Shown here piece after piece: positions 41,796-50,109 of a stretch of DNA of 50,109 nucleotides. Both the position numbers and the translations under genes were made by a program. The notes under the pieces were generated by a model that had not been told where the DNA came from, ran no database searches, and saw only the letters and a list, made by a program, of their open reading frames with translations. This stretch comes from Dehalococcoidia bacterium UBA5760 (GTDB lineage: Bacteria > Chloroflexota > Dehalococcoidia > Dehalococcoidales > UBA5760), in the NCBI GenBank assembly GCA_002418895.1, contig DIFA01000019.1, forward strand, positions 184,200 to 234,308, in the 5' to 3' direction. Position 1 is the stretch's first letter. Each line of letters starts with the position of its first letter.

Positions 41796-43706
41796 GTGGG
41801 TTTGTTAGATGAGTCTATTAAGACCATCGTTGCGAACTCGCCTATAGGCATGCACGTCACACAAGATGGTAGGATTAAATTAGCCAATGCTCAGTTCCAG
41901 AACCTTCTCGGTTATAGCGAGGCTGACCTGCTTAATATGAACTTTCTGGATCTGATCCTACCGTTAGACAGTAATATGGTTGAAGGGAATATCACAAATG
42001 TACTGAATGGAGTAAGTAGTCAAACGTATGAGTGTAGATATATTCGAAAAAGCGGCGAGACCTGCTGGATTCTGGAGGCATTAGCGCCTGTCCGGTTCGA
42101 TAGTAAACCAGGCGCCTTAGGATATCTATTTGATATTACCGACCAGAAACGAACGGAGCAGCGGGGTAAACAGCTTAATCTTCTTCTGCACACCATAATA
42201 GATATCCACAGGCTCATCGCAAAGGAGAAAGATGTAGGATATCTCATCAAAGGTGTCTGTCATTCCTTTGTCCGGACACGTGGGTACTGGAATGCTTGGA
42301 TTGCTCTGATTGATGATTCCTATAAGTTAAAGAGTTGTTCAGCATACAGAATGCATAAGAGCTTATCTCTAATGCTGGAGGGATGGGAGGGGGGTAACTT
42401 ACCCAAATGCGTAGTAGCGGCGTTATCGCAAGCAGGAGCTGTGATAATAGCAGATCCGTTGTCGGTATGCGCAGGCTGCGCACTATACACTGACGAATGC
42501 GCGATGGTCTTCTGCCTCAAGCACATGGATAAGGTGTATGGCTTTTTGACTATTGCGACAACAAAGGACCTGATTACTCACCCAGATGAGCGGACTCTGG
42601 TTGAGGAGTTGGGCGAAGACCTCGCCTTTGCCCTATATAGAATAGAACTGGAAGAGAAGCAGCATCAAGTGGAAAAGGCACTACTTGAGAGTAGCGATTT
42701 CAATTCTAAGCTGTTAAGTAATTCGCCTACTCCGGTACTGGTTGTTAATCCAGATACCACAATAACGTACGTCAATCCCGCCCTAGAAAAATTGACTGGT
42801 TTCTCTTACTCAGAACTCGTTGGCAGAAAAGCCCCGTATCCCTGGTGGTTAGAAGATAACCGGGATGAAGATAGTAAGGAATTAAAAAGGGCTATGCGAT
42901 ACGGAACAACGGATATAGAAGAGTTCTATCAAAGCAAAAAAGGAGTACGGTTTTGGGTTGAGGTAGATTGTGTACCGCTAAAGAGCGACGGAAAACTTAA
43001 ATTTTGCGTATTCAACTGGGTCGATGTTACTGAGCAAAGGCGTCGTAGGGAAGATCTACAGTTCTACATCGCAGAGATTATCAGGGCACAAGAGGAAGAA
43101 CGCAAGCGTATTGCGAGAGAAATACATGATGACACGGCTCAGACAATTGCTGGGGCATGTGCCGATTGTAACAACATAATATTAACTCAGAAAGGACTGT
43201 CTGACGAAGCTGCCAAGTTATTAGAGCGGTTGCACATCAAGCTTAAGGGTATCCTGGTTGACGTACGTCAACTTAGCCATAACCTACGTCCAGGGCTCCT
43301 TGATCAGTTCGGGTTGATCCCATCTTTGGAATTGCTAATCAACGATGTAAATGTGAAGGGCGGTACAGACTGCCGCTTGGAAGTGTTGAGTTCAGAGCGA
43401 CGTATAATCCCAGAAGTTGAAGTAGCGTTGTTTCGTATTGTTCAAGAAGCGCTCCGGAATGTGGTAAAGCATTCTAAAGCGAAGAAAGCTATCGTTAGCA
43501 TAAGATTTGACAAGCAGCGAGTCAGGGTTTGTATAGAAGACAATGGCATCGGTTTTGAACTGCCGACGGCTTTAAATGCTCTCGCACGCCGCGGTAAATT
43601 GGGTCTAATGGGTATGCGGGAGCGTGCGCGGCTGGTAGGCGGAAACCTCAGAGTAGAATCACAGTTAGACAAAGGTTCGCTAATAACAGTTACTATCCCG
43701 CTATAA
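41796..43706 (+). CDS. Soluble PAS-GAF-PAS sensor histidine kinase (NarX/DesK-type core)
   Basis: 636 residues from GTG 41796. Domains: PAS (about 1-120), GAF-like (about 130-285) with Cys225, Cys228, Cys235 and Cys240, second PAS (about 298-415), HisKA_3 dimerisation domain with His444 in AREIHDDTAQTI, and HATPase (EALRNVVKHSKAKKA, DNGIGFEL, GLMGMRERARLVGG). No membrane segment, so it senses a cytoplasmic signal. The start is uncertain: the frame is open back to 41709, where AGGAG is followed six bases later by ATT codons rather than a normal start. It pairs with the regulator just upstream. Confidence 0.92.
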   Translation: MGLLDESIKTIVANSPIGMHVTQDGRIKLANAQFQNLLGYSEADLLNMNFLDLILPLDSNMVEGNITNVLNGVSSQTYECRYIRKSGETCWILEALAPVRFDSKPGALGYLFDITDQKRTEQRGKQLNLLLHTIIDIHRLIAKEKDVGYLIKGVCHSFVRTRGYWNAWIALIDDSYKLKSCSAYRMHKSLSLMLEGWEGGNLPKCVVAALSQAGAVIIADPLSVCAGCALYTDECAMVFCLKHMDKVYGFLTIATTKDLITHPDERTLVEELGEDLAFALYRIELEEKQHQVEKALLESSDFNSKLLSNSPTPVLVVNPDTTITYVNPALEKLTGFSYSELVGRKAPYPWWLEDNRDEDSKELKRAMRYGTTDIEEFYQSKKGVRFWVEVDCVPLKSDGKLKFCVFNWVDVTEQRRRREDLQFYIAEIIRAQEEERKRIAREIHDDTAQTIAGACADCNNIILTQKGLSDEAAKLLERLHIKLKGILVDVRQLSHNLRPGLLDQFGLIPSLELLINDVNVKGGTDCRLEVLSSERRIIPEVEVALFRIVQEALRNVVKHSKAKKAIVSIRFDKQRVRVCIEDNGIGFELPTALNALARRGKLGLMGMRERARLVGGNLRVESQLDKGSLITVTIPL

Positions 43707-43860
43707 TTCATTTCTATACTTCGATGAAGTAACAAGAAACCTCAGGATTAATTCAAACAACGCGTCGTACTCCAATTAGTAGGTTTGAAGCTCAAGATTG
43801 AATGTCAGACTGAAAGTTATATTGTACACGTCATCTCCCCATTTTGCGTATACTTAGTTC

Positions 43861-46650
43861 TCAATGACTCTTGAACGGTTTATACTTGCCAAAGCTATAG
43901 AGCTTCGGACGGATGACCTTGCGCAGTTCTTCGATGGCAAATAGCCCTCCGGCAACCAGTAACTATGATGCCCCATTCAGTCAGCGTCAGCGGTACGGTA
44001 CCGAACGCCGCCTGCATGAAGGGTGCATAGACAACCGCAATCTGCAATACCACCGCCAGACCGATAGACAGTAACAGGGCACGGTTACGGAAGACGCCCA
44101 GCCTGAATACCGTATGCTCATCCGATCGGGCACTGAAAGCCATAAACCACTCGCAGGCCACGATAGTACAGAAAGCCAGCGTCCGGGCCTCCTCGATACT
44201 CATTCTGGCTTCGGCCCAGCGGAAGATCAGGGAAGGTACCCAGGCGAATCAGCACTGCCATCACCATCGTCCTTACGAATAGTCCGGAATACATAAGACC
44301 CACTCCGGGGTGGCGGGGCGGTTGTTTCAGCTCATCACCGAATTTCGGTTCCATGCCGAGAGGAATATCTCCGGCCGTATCCGTGACCAGATTAATCCAG
44401 AGAATCTGCACCGCCAGCAAAGGCGACTGGCCGATAAATACCAGGGCCGGTATCAGGATAACGAGCTCACCCAAATTGGTGTTCAAAGTATAAAAAAGAA
44501 CGTTCCTCAGCCGGTTGAAAATAGCCCTGCCTTCATCAACCGCCGATACCACGGAAGCGAAGTTATCATCCACCAGGACCATGTCGCTGGCCTCCTTGGA
44601 GACATCCGTTCCGGCGATACCCATAGCAACCCCGATATCAGCCGCTTTCAGTGCCGGAGCATCATTGACACCATCACCGGTCATCGCCACGATTTCCCCG
44701 TTGGCCTTGAGAGCGTTCACTATCCTCATCTTATGCAGCGGTTCGATTCGGGCAAAAACCGAGATATCTTTGATCTCATTGGCCAGCTTCTCATCGCTCA
44801 TTTTCTGCAGTTCAGTACCCGTTACCGCTCTTCCCGAAGGGAGCCCGATCTGGCGCGCCACCGATTCCGCAGTTATCTTGTTATCGCCGGTGATCATCTT
44901 GACCTTGATTCCGGCCTGTTTGCATAAAGCAACCGCTTCTTTAGCCTCCTGCCGGGGCGGATCCGACATACCGGCCAAACCGATCAAGGTCAGGTTATCC
45001 TGTACCTCATCCTCCGTCAATTTGTCCGACTTCTCGGGGAAATCACGGTAGGCCAGGGCAATCACCCTGAGGGCGTCCTTACCCATATTCATGGCAGCTG
45101 CAGACACTACCGCATAATCGGGGACTCCGTAATATCTACCACCCGGCCGTTTTTGAGAATATGTCTACTATAGGAGAGGATTTTCTCCACCGAACCTTTT
45201 ATGAGAGCCGTTTTATGTCCCGCTTCAGAATGCAGCGTAGCCATATAATGCAGGGTAACCATGTATTGTTTTTCACTGGCAAAAGGAAGCTCATCTTGCC
45301 GCAGATAGGCCTTCTCTAAATCGCTTTTGTTCAGGTCAGCTTTGGCAGCCGCTACCACCAGAGCTCCTTCGGTAGGGTCGCCAAATATCCCGTATTTCTC
45401 GATGTTCTTAGTCAGGGACGCATCGTTACAGAGAGCCCCTGCCCGCAGCAGCAGCATAAGCTGGTCATCTTCCGCCGGGTTGATCTTTTCTCCGTCCCGC
45501 CTGAATTCACCCTTCGGCTCATAACCCTCACCGGTAACCTCGATAAACCCGCCATCAGCATAAATCCTGCGGACAGTCATCTGATTCAGGGTCAGCGTGC
45601 CGGTCTTATCCGAACAAATCACCGTGGCGGAGCCCAGGGTCTCTCTACGGCCACCAGTTTGCGGATAATGGCGTTACGGCGTGCCATCGACCGCATACCT
45701 ATCGCCAGAACTACGGTCACCACAGCCGGCAAACCCTCGGGAATGGAGGCTACGGCTGCCGAGATTGCCAGCATAAACAGATCGAACAACCCCAGCCCAT
45801 GGCGTAAACCAACTACTACCAACAGTGCACTAACTCCCAGGAAGACGAACACCAGATATCGGCTGAGCTTTTTGATGTTTCTCTGCAGCGGCGTCTCTTC
45901 CTGTTTGACTTCAGCCAGCCCGGTAGCTATCTTACCGATCTCGGTTGCCATACCGGTAAGTACCGCGACACCCATTGCTCTGCCGCTGGCAATAATAGTG
46001 CTCATGAAAATCATGCTGGTTCTTTCGGCAATAATGGCATCTTCCGGTACAGGGGCAAGCTGTTTCTCCACCGGGACAGACTCTCCGGTCAGGGCTGATT
46101 CATTGACCTTCAGATTGGCGCTTTCCAGCAGCCTGACGTCGGCCGGGACTTTATCCCCCGCCCCGAACAATATGATATCGCCGGGGACAATCTGGCGGGC
46201 CGGTATGGTCTCGATGTTGCCGTTACGCCTCACTTTGGCTTTAGGCGCAGCCATCTCCAGCAGCGCTTCCATCGCTTTCTCAGCCCTGCCTTCCTGTAAC
46301 GTCCCGATGACGGCATTGAGCACAATAACCCCGAAAATGACTATCGCATCTATGAAATGCTCCTGGCCGGTAAAGAACTGCGCCAGCAGAGAAATAATGC
46401 CGGCAGCGAGCAAAACGTAGATCATAGGGCTGCGGAACTGCCGTAGGAAGACCACAATCAGAGGAGTCTGTTTCTTGCCCACCAGTTCATTGGCACCGTA
46501 CCGGATAATACGTTCTTTGGCTTCATTCTCGGTCAGGCCGGAAATCCGGGAGCCGATCTTCATTAAGGCTTCTTGCCAGAGAAGATTGTGCCAGTTAGTT
46601 CCAGGGTTTTCCGCAAGAATGGGGCTATCCTGATTTTTGCTGGATTTCAT
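43861..46650 (-). pseudogene. P-type cation-transporting ATPase interrupted by four frameshifts
   Basis: Full-length type II P-type ATPase (about 930 codons) split over several frames. Recognisable parts in order: actuator loop (NESALTGESVPVEKQ), membrane segment with SIPEGLPAVVTVVLAIGM, phosphorylation site CSDKTGTLTLNQM, nucleotide-binding domain (GDPTEGALVVAA), hinge MTGDGVNDAPALKAADIGVAMG, and C-terminal membrane helices. Breaks: an extra AG in GAGAGA near 45640-45646; a C run near 45120; a third near 44200-44230 where the frame moves to SIEEARTLAFCTIV; a fourth near 43950 inside LTLTEWGIIVTG. The reassembled gene ends at TGA 43861. The order is intact and nothing large is missing, so decay is recent or these are sequence errors. 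Confidence 0.88.
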
Positions 46651-46726
46651 GGCTTTAACTCCAACAGAACAGCTCCATAGATATAGTATGTAGCTTCAAA
46701 ATAGCAGATAAGCAGCGTTTAGAGAG

Positions 46727-47182
46727 CTATATTTTCACTATCTCAGCAGTGATCTCATAGCCAACAGTCAGTATTCCAAAAGAGTTCCTGGCACACCCCG
46801 GGTTAAATAATAAGCTGCCCCGGACAAAATCCTTATACGCTTGGTGCGAGTGGCCGTAAATAATAATATCCACGTCATCAAACATTCCTCTTACTCTGCC
46901 AGCTATCCCCCAGGGCGCTCCCGAACCGTGGGTGAGTCCGAATCTCTTGCCGCCAACCAAGAATAGCTCCTGCTCCGGCAATATCCTCTTGAGCTCGCCT
47001 GAGTCCATGTTACCGCAGACAGCTTTTACCGGCCCCAGCGACTTAAGCCCGTCGAGAAGGGCTTTTCCGGTAAAATCACCGGCATGGATAATCAAATCCA
47101 CTCCGGCCAGCGCGGCTAGAATCGGAGCCGCCATTTCATTCAACTCCGCAACATGAGTATCCGAAACTACTCCGATCCGCAC
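46727..47182 (-). CDS. YfcE/MJ0936-type metallophosphoesterase
   Basis: 151 residues. All metal-binding motifs are present: SDTH, HAGDFT, CGNMDS, THGSG and YGHSHQ. Members cleave phosphodiesters with two bound metals; the physiological substrate is unknown. The start overlaps the end of the RACo-like gene by 16 bases, so the two are translationally coupled. Confidence 0.9.
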   Translation of the reverse strand: MRIGVVSDTHVAELNEMAAPILAALAGVDLIIHAGDFTGKALLDGLKSLGPVKAVCGNMDSGELKRILPEQELFLVGGKRFGLTHGSGAPWGIAGRVRGMFDDVDIIIYGHSHQAYKDFVRGSLLFNPGCARNSFGILTVGYEITAEIVKI

Positions 47183-49161
47183 TGGTACCCCTCCCTCCCA
47201 TTCTCCGCTCCCTGTTTAAAGCCCGGCAAGAGGTGCTTCAGATGGGGAAAGCCATCTTCCATATTGGGGAACCACATCGCCCGGGTAAATACCTTGTCGA
47301 AGTCCGGCGCTAGAGTTAATTCCAAATATTCTACCTCCCGCGCTCTCCGGTCAGCCTCTACCCTCTTGTCCGCATTGAGGAGGGCTATCCGCGCTCCGTC
47401 ACCGGCGGCATTGCCTACGGCATAGACCTCCTCCTGGGCACAATCGGGAAACATCCCTATTATCGCTGCCGACTCTTTATCAATACCGCTGCCGAAGGCC
47501 CCCGCCAGAACAATCTTGTCCAGTTTATCAATACCCAGTTGGCGCATCATCAGCCTGGCACCGGCATATATCGCCCCCTTGGCCAGCTGAATATTTCTTA
47601 CATCCTGCTGGCAGACCACAATATCCTGACCGATGGAGGTCTCTCCGGCCCAGGCAATGACAAACTCCGGCCCGCCCTCAGCCTTGCGCAGGCGAAGCGT
47701 ACCCACATCCGTGTTAAACTGACCGGTACGGTCGAGAACGCCCGCGAGAAATAGCTGCGCCACCGCATCAATGATACCCGAGCCGCAGATACCGCTGGCC
47801 CCTACCTCATCCAAGTCGGTACTCCAGCCCTCCTTACCGATAACCTTAAAACGCACCTCACGGGTCACCGGGTCTATTTTTACCTTTTCGATAGCTCCCG
47901 GCGCAGCACGCATCCCATACCTTATCTCAGCCCCCTCGAAAGCAGGGCCGGTAGCGCATGACGCCGAGACAAGCCGGTCCCGGTTGCCCATTATTAGCTC
48001 TCCGTTGGTACCGACATCGATTATCAGCACCATATCATCCTGACGGTAGGGCTCTTCGGCAATGAGCACCCCCACATTATCCGCACCTACGAAACCGGCC
48101 TCGACAGGCAGGACATGAACGTAAGCCCCCGGGGATATTCTAAGCCCCAGTTCACGTGCCTTGATATCCAGCGAACGGTGAAGCGCAGGAGAAAACGGCG
48201 AACGGCCGAGGTACCCTGGGTCAAGACCCAGGAAGATGTGGTGCATGCAGGTATTACCGACAACGGCCATATCAACGATAGCGCTCCGCTTGATTCCGGC
48301 CCGGGCAGCAGTCCTCCCCGCCAGCTCATTGATACCACGGATAATAGCCCGGTTCATCACCTCCAGGCCTTCTTTACAGGTCATCGAATAGTTGATACGG
48401 GCTATTACGTCTTCGCCGTAGGCTACCTGCGGATTCACCATAGATTCGGTAGCGATGACATCTCCGGTGGACAGCCGGCAGAGATAGGCCGCCACGGTGG
48501 TGGTACCGATATCCACCGCCAGTCCGCAACCATCCTCGGCAACTCCGGGCTCTACCCCGATAACCTCCCTGCCCATCCACAGCGATACGGTTATCCTCCA
48601 ACCACCCTGGCGTACCGTCCTTTGCAGGCTGTGGAGAGCCTGATAGTCAATGGTCAGATTAACCAGCTTAAACCTCTTCTTAAGCTCGGCCTGCAGCCGT
48701 TCCCAATCGCCCAGGGCATCATCTAGGGTAGCCGGCTTAAGCTCCACGCAGTATTTCCTGACCGTCGGCTTTAGTTCAAAGGTTCTTTCCCGGGCTGCCT
48801 TACGCACAACCTGATTTGCCAGCCGACTTTCTTCAGGAACGGAGACGATGATATCACCACGAATACGAGCCTGACAGGCCAGGCGGTAACCATCACGCTG
48901 CTGCCTGGATGTTAGCAGCCCCTTTTCCGTCTTGTTGAGAGGAGAGAGGTTCTCCATTCGTGACTCGATGCTGTACCGGGTGACAATACCCTCTTCTATC
49001 CTGACTTTGCATTTGCCACAGGTGCCTTCGTCACCACACAACCCCTCTATGCCGACGCCCAGTTCCCCTGCCGCCTGCTTGATACTCTTACCGCTACCGA
49101 TATAACCACGCTGTTCCGAAGGCAGAAAGACGACCTTTACCTGTCCCGAACCCTTTGACAT
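47167..49161 (-). CDS. RACo-like ferredoxin/ASKHA activator (DUF4445)
   Basis: 664 residues. N-terminal [2Fe-2S] ferredoxin domain with Cys42, Cys48, Cys51 and Cys96 (LCGDEGTCGKCKVRIEEG, YRLACQARI). A linker (about 110-200) leads to a C-terminal ASKHA-fold ATPase: AVDIGTTTVAAYLC, VGNTCMHHIFLGLDP, VLIIDVGTNGELIMGN, GSGIIDAVAQLFLAGVL and VLAGAFGSGI. This is the architecture of reductive activators of corrinoid proteins, which use ATP to return cobalt to Co(I). No corrinoid protein or methyltransferase lies in this window, so its client is elsewhere. A TATATA on the minus strand near 49190 and GGAGAAGGAAG may serve expression. Confidence 0.92.
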   Translation of the reverse strand: MSKGSGQVKVVFLPSEQRGYIGSGKSIKQAAGELGVGIEGLCGDEGTCGKCKVRIEEGIVTRYSIESRMENLSPLNKTEKGLLTSRQQRDGYRLACQARIRGDIIVSVPEESRLANQVVRKAARERTFELKPTVRKYCVELKPATLDDALGDWERLQAELKKRFKLVNLTIDYQALHSLQRTVRQGGWRITVSLWMGREVIGVEPGVAEDGCGLAVDIGTTTVAAYLCRLSTGDVIATESMVNPQVAYGEDVIARINYSMTCKEGLEVMNRAIIRGINELAGRTAARAGIKRSAIVDMAVVGNTCMHHIFLGLDPGYLGRSPFSPALHRSLDIKARELGLRISPGAYVHVLPVEAGFVGADNVGVLIAEEPYRQDDMVLIIDVGTNGELIMGNRDRLVSASCATGPAFEGAEIRYGMRAAPGAIEKVKIDPVTREVRFKVIGKEGWSTDLDEVGASGICGSGIIDAVAQLFLAGVLDRTGQFNTDVGTLRLRKAEGGPEFVIAWAGETSIGQDIVVCQQDVRNIQLAKGAIYAGARLMMRQLGIDKLDKIVLAGAFGSGIDKESAAIIGMFPDCAQEEVYAVGNAAGDGARIALLNADKRVEADRRAREVEYLELTLAPDFDKVFTRAMWFPNMEDGFPHLKHLLPGFKQGAENGREGYQCGSE

Positions 49162-49356
49162 CGCGATCTTCCTTCTCCTAACTTATATACAAATCCCTCT
49201 TTTATCTTTGGCCCATTAGCCGAAGAAGATACCAATTCTTTTTTCCTGTCATTACCCATCCCCCGAAGCACAAATTATTCTTAACCGGATGATGAATGAA
49301 GACAACCCTGAAATAATACCACGGAAACCGGATAAGTTCCACACTACCATTCCTTG

Positions 49357-49387
49357 TTGATACAGAGGAAAGGCGCTATACTATAAT
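49357..49387 (+). promoter_or_regulatory. Candidate promoter of the second response regulator
   Basis: TTGATA (49357-49362), 19 bases, TATAAT (49382-49387); TATACT at 49377 offers an alternative with TTGTTG at 49354. The leader would be about 75 bases. The remainder of the 308-base divergent gap (49162-49469) shows no gene. Confidence 0.4.
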
Positions 49388-49469
49388 CAACCGGATTAAG
49401 GCGACGGAGCAGTGCTCCGGCCGTGCGTCCAAAACGGCATCAAGGCAGTCTGATTCGGGAAATATTGAT

Positions 49470-50087
49470 ATGAAAAAGATCAGCGTGATCATTGCCGATG
49501 ACCACCCGGTATTTCGGGAAGGGTTATTACGAGTATTTGAAGGCGTAAAGAGCTTACGATGCGTCGGTACCGCACAGGATGGTGAGGAAGCGGTCAGGCT
49601 GGTGCAAGAACTCCGACCCGATGTCGCCATACTCGATATCAACATGCCCAAAATGACAGGAGTCGATGCTGCCAAGCTGATTAAAAAGGATTGCCCTGAA
49701 ACGGCGGTTTTGATGCTCAGTGCCTATAAATATGACCACTATATCATCTCATCTATCAAAGCGGGAGTAGACGGCTACCTGTTGAAGAATACCCCCCATA
49801 ACGAGCTGATAAATGCTATCCATATGGTCCACGCCGGGGAAGGTGTGTTTAATAATGAAGCCGCCGGTAAGATACTGCATAAAATAGCCGGCAGCAAGGG
49901 CAGTGTAGGAACAGCTTACCCGGTACTGGGCCCCCGGGAGCTGGAAGTACTCGACCTGGCAGCGAAAGGCATGACTAACAAACAGATTTCGTATAAACTT
50001 AACATCAGTGAAAATACGGTTGGTGCCCACCTGGCCAATATCTTTCGTAAACTGAAGGTTGAATCAAGAACTGAAGCTATTCTGTGA
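49470..50087 (+). CDS. NarL/LuxR-type response regulator, second copy
   Basis: 205 residues. Receiver with phospho-acceptor Asp56 (VAILDINMPKMTG) and Lys in GYLLKNTPH, then a LuxR helix-turn-helix (ELEVLDLAAKGMTNKQISYKLNISENTVGAHLANIFRKL). It is clearly a paralogue of the regulator at 40965. It stops at ESRTEAIL, about 14 residues earlier than its paralogue. Shifting frame at the TGA gives CEVGWIQRT, which resembles the missing tail, so either a frameshift lies at 50085 or the short end is natural. Its kinase is probably beyond the right edge. Confidence 0.9.
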   Translation: MKKISVIIADDHPVFREGLLRVFEGVKSLRCVGTAQDGEEAVRLVQELRPDVAILDINMPKMTGVDAAKLIKKDCPETAVLMLSAYKYDHYIISSIKAGVDGYLLKNTPHNELINAIHMVHAGEGVFNNEAAGKILHKIAGSKGSVGTAYPVLGPRELEVLDLAAKGMTNKQISYKLNISENTVGAHLANIFRKLKVESRTEAIL

Positions 50088-50109
50088 GGTAGGATGGATT
50101 CAACGGACA

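Overview
The window reads as part of a chromosome of an anaerobic bacterium, most likely Chloroflexota (Dehalococcoidia-like). The main grounds are low-oxygen metabolism (molybdenum hydroxylase, RACo-type activator), lipoprotein-anchored solute capture, NarL-type soluble sensor kinases, and a run of housekeeping genes on one strand with no peptidoglycan genes in view. The lineage call is an inference; no rRNA gene is present.

Layout. 1-5588: minus-strand information-processing run dnaX-ybaB-recR-recO-lysS-serS (serS is cut by the window edge). 5644-10537: a compact four-gene locus in which two CetZ/FtsZ-like tubulin GTPases (both minus) flank two plus-strand repeat coiled-coil proteins. One has fourteen units of 25 residues and the other ten units of 11 residues. 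Both tubulins end in an FtsZ-like DIPSLL tail and start from near-identical promoters. This is the best candidate for an undescribed system. 10569-16889: ligA, a methyltransferase, pth, a LOG-like protein, eno and gap, all minus. 17045-23414: DUF1015 protein (plus), then serA, a class V aminotransferase, tyrS and ribF (minus). 23733-26394: secreted MsrAB, exonuclease III and a small membrane protein.

26395-28930 is a scar region: a decayed tyrosine recombinase immediately before a tRNA-Thr gene, a DUF1616 protein, and an IS3-family element with a canonical -1 frameshift site. 28939-40650 is a lower-GC catabolic block on the minus strand: an iron alcohol dehydrogenase, a complete TRAP transporter, RidA, a PLP desulfhydrase/deaminase, and a three-subunit molybdenum hydroxylase. 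The flavin subunit of that hydroxylase has a whole GltD-like NAD(P)H oxidoreductase inserted inside it. Facing it on the plus strand is a two-component pair (NarL-type regulator and PAS-GAF-PAS kinase), separated by a 38-base near-perfect palindrome. 43861-50087: a P-type cation ATPase broken by four frameshifts, a small metallophosphoesterase, a RACo-like ferredoxin/ASKHA activator and a second NarL-type regulator.

How it fits: the tubulin locus would make a filament plus two rod-like partners. The catabolic block would import an organic acid or amine, hydroxylate it at molybdenum, pass electrons through the fused flavin subunit to NAD(P), and clear imine intermediates with RidA. The adjacent two-component system is the obvious candidate controller. 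Substrates and partners are inferred from gene context only.
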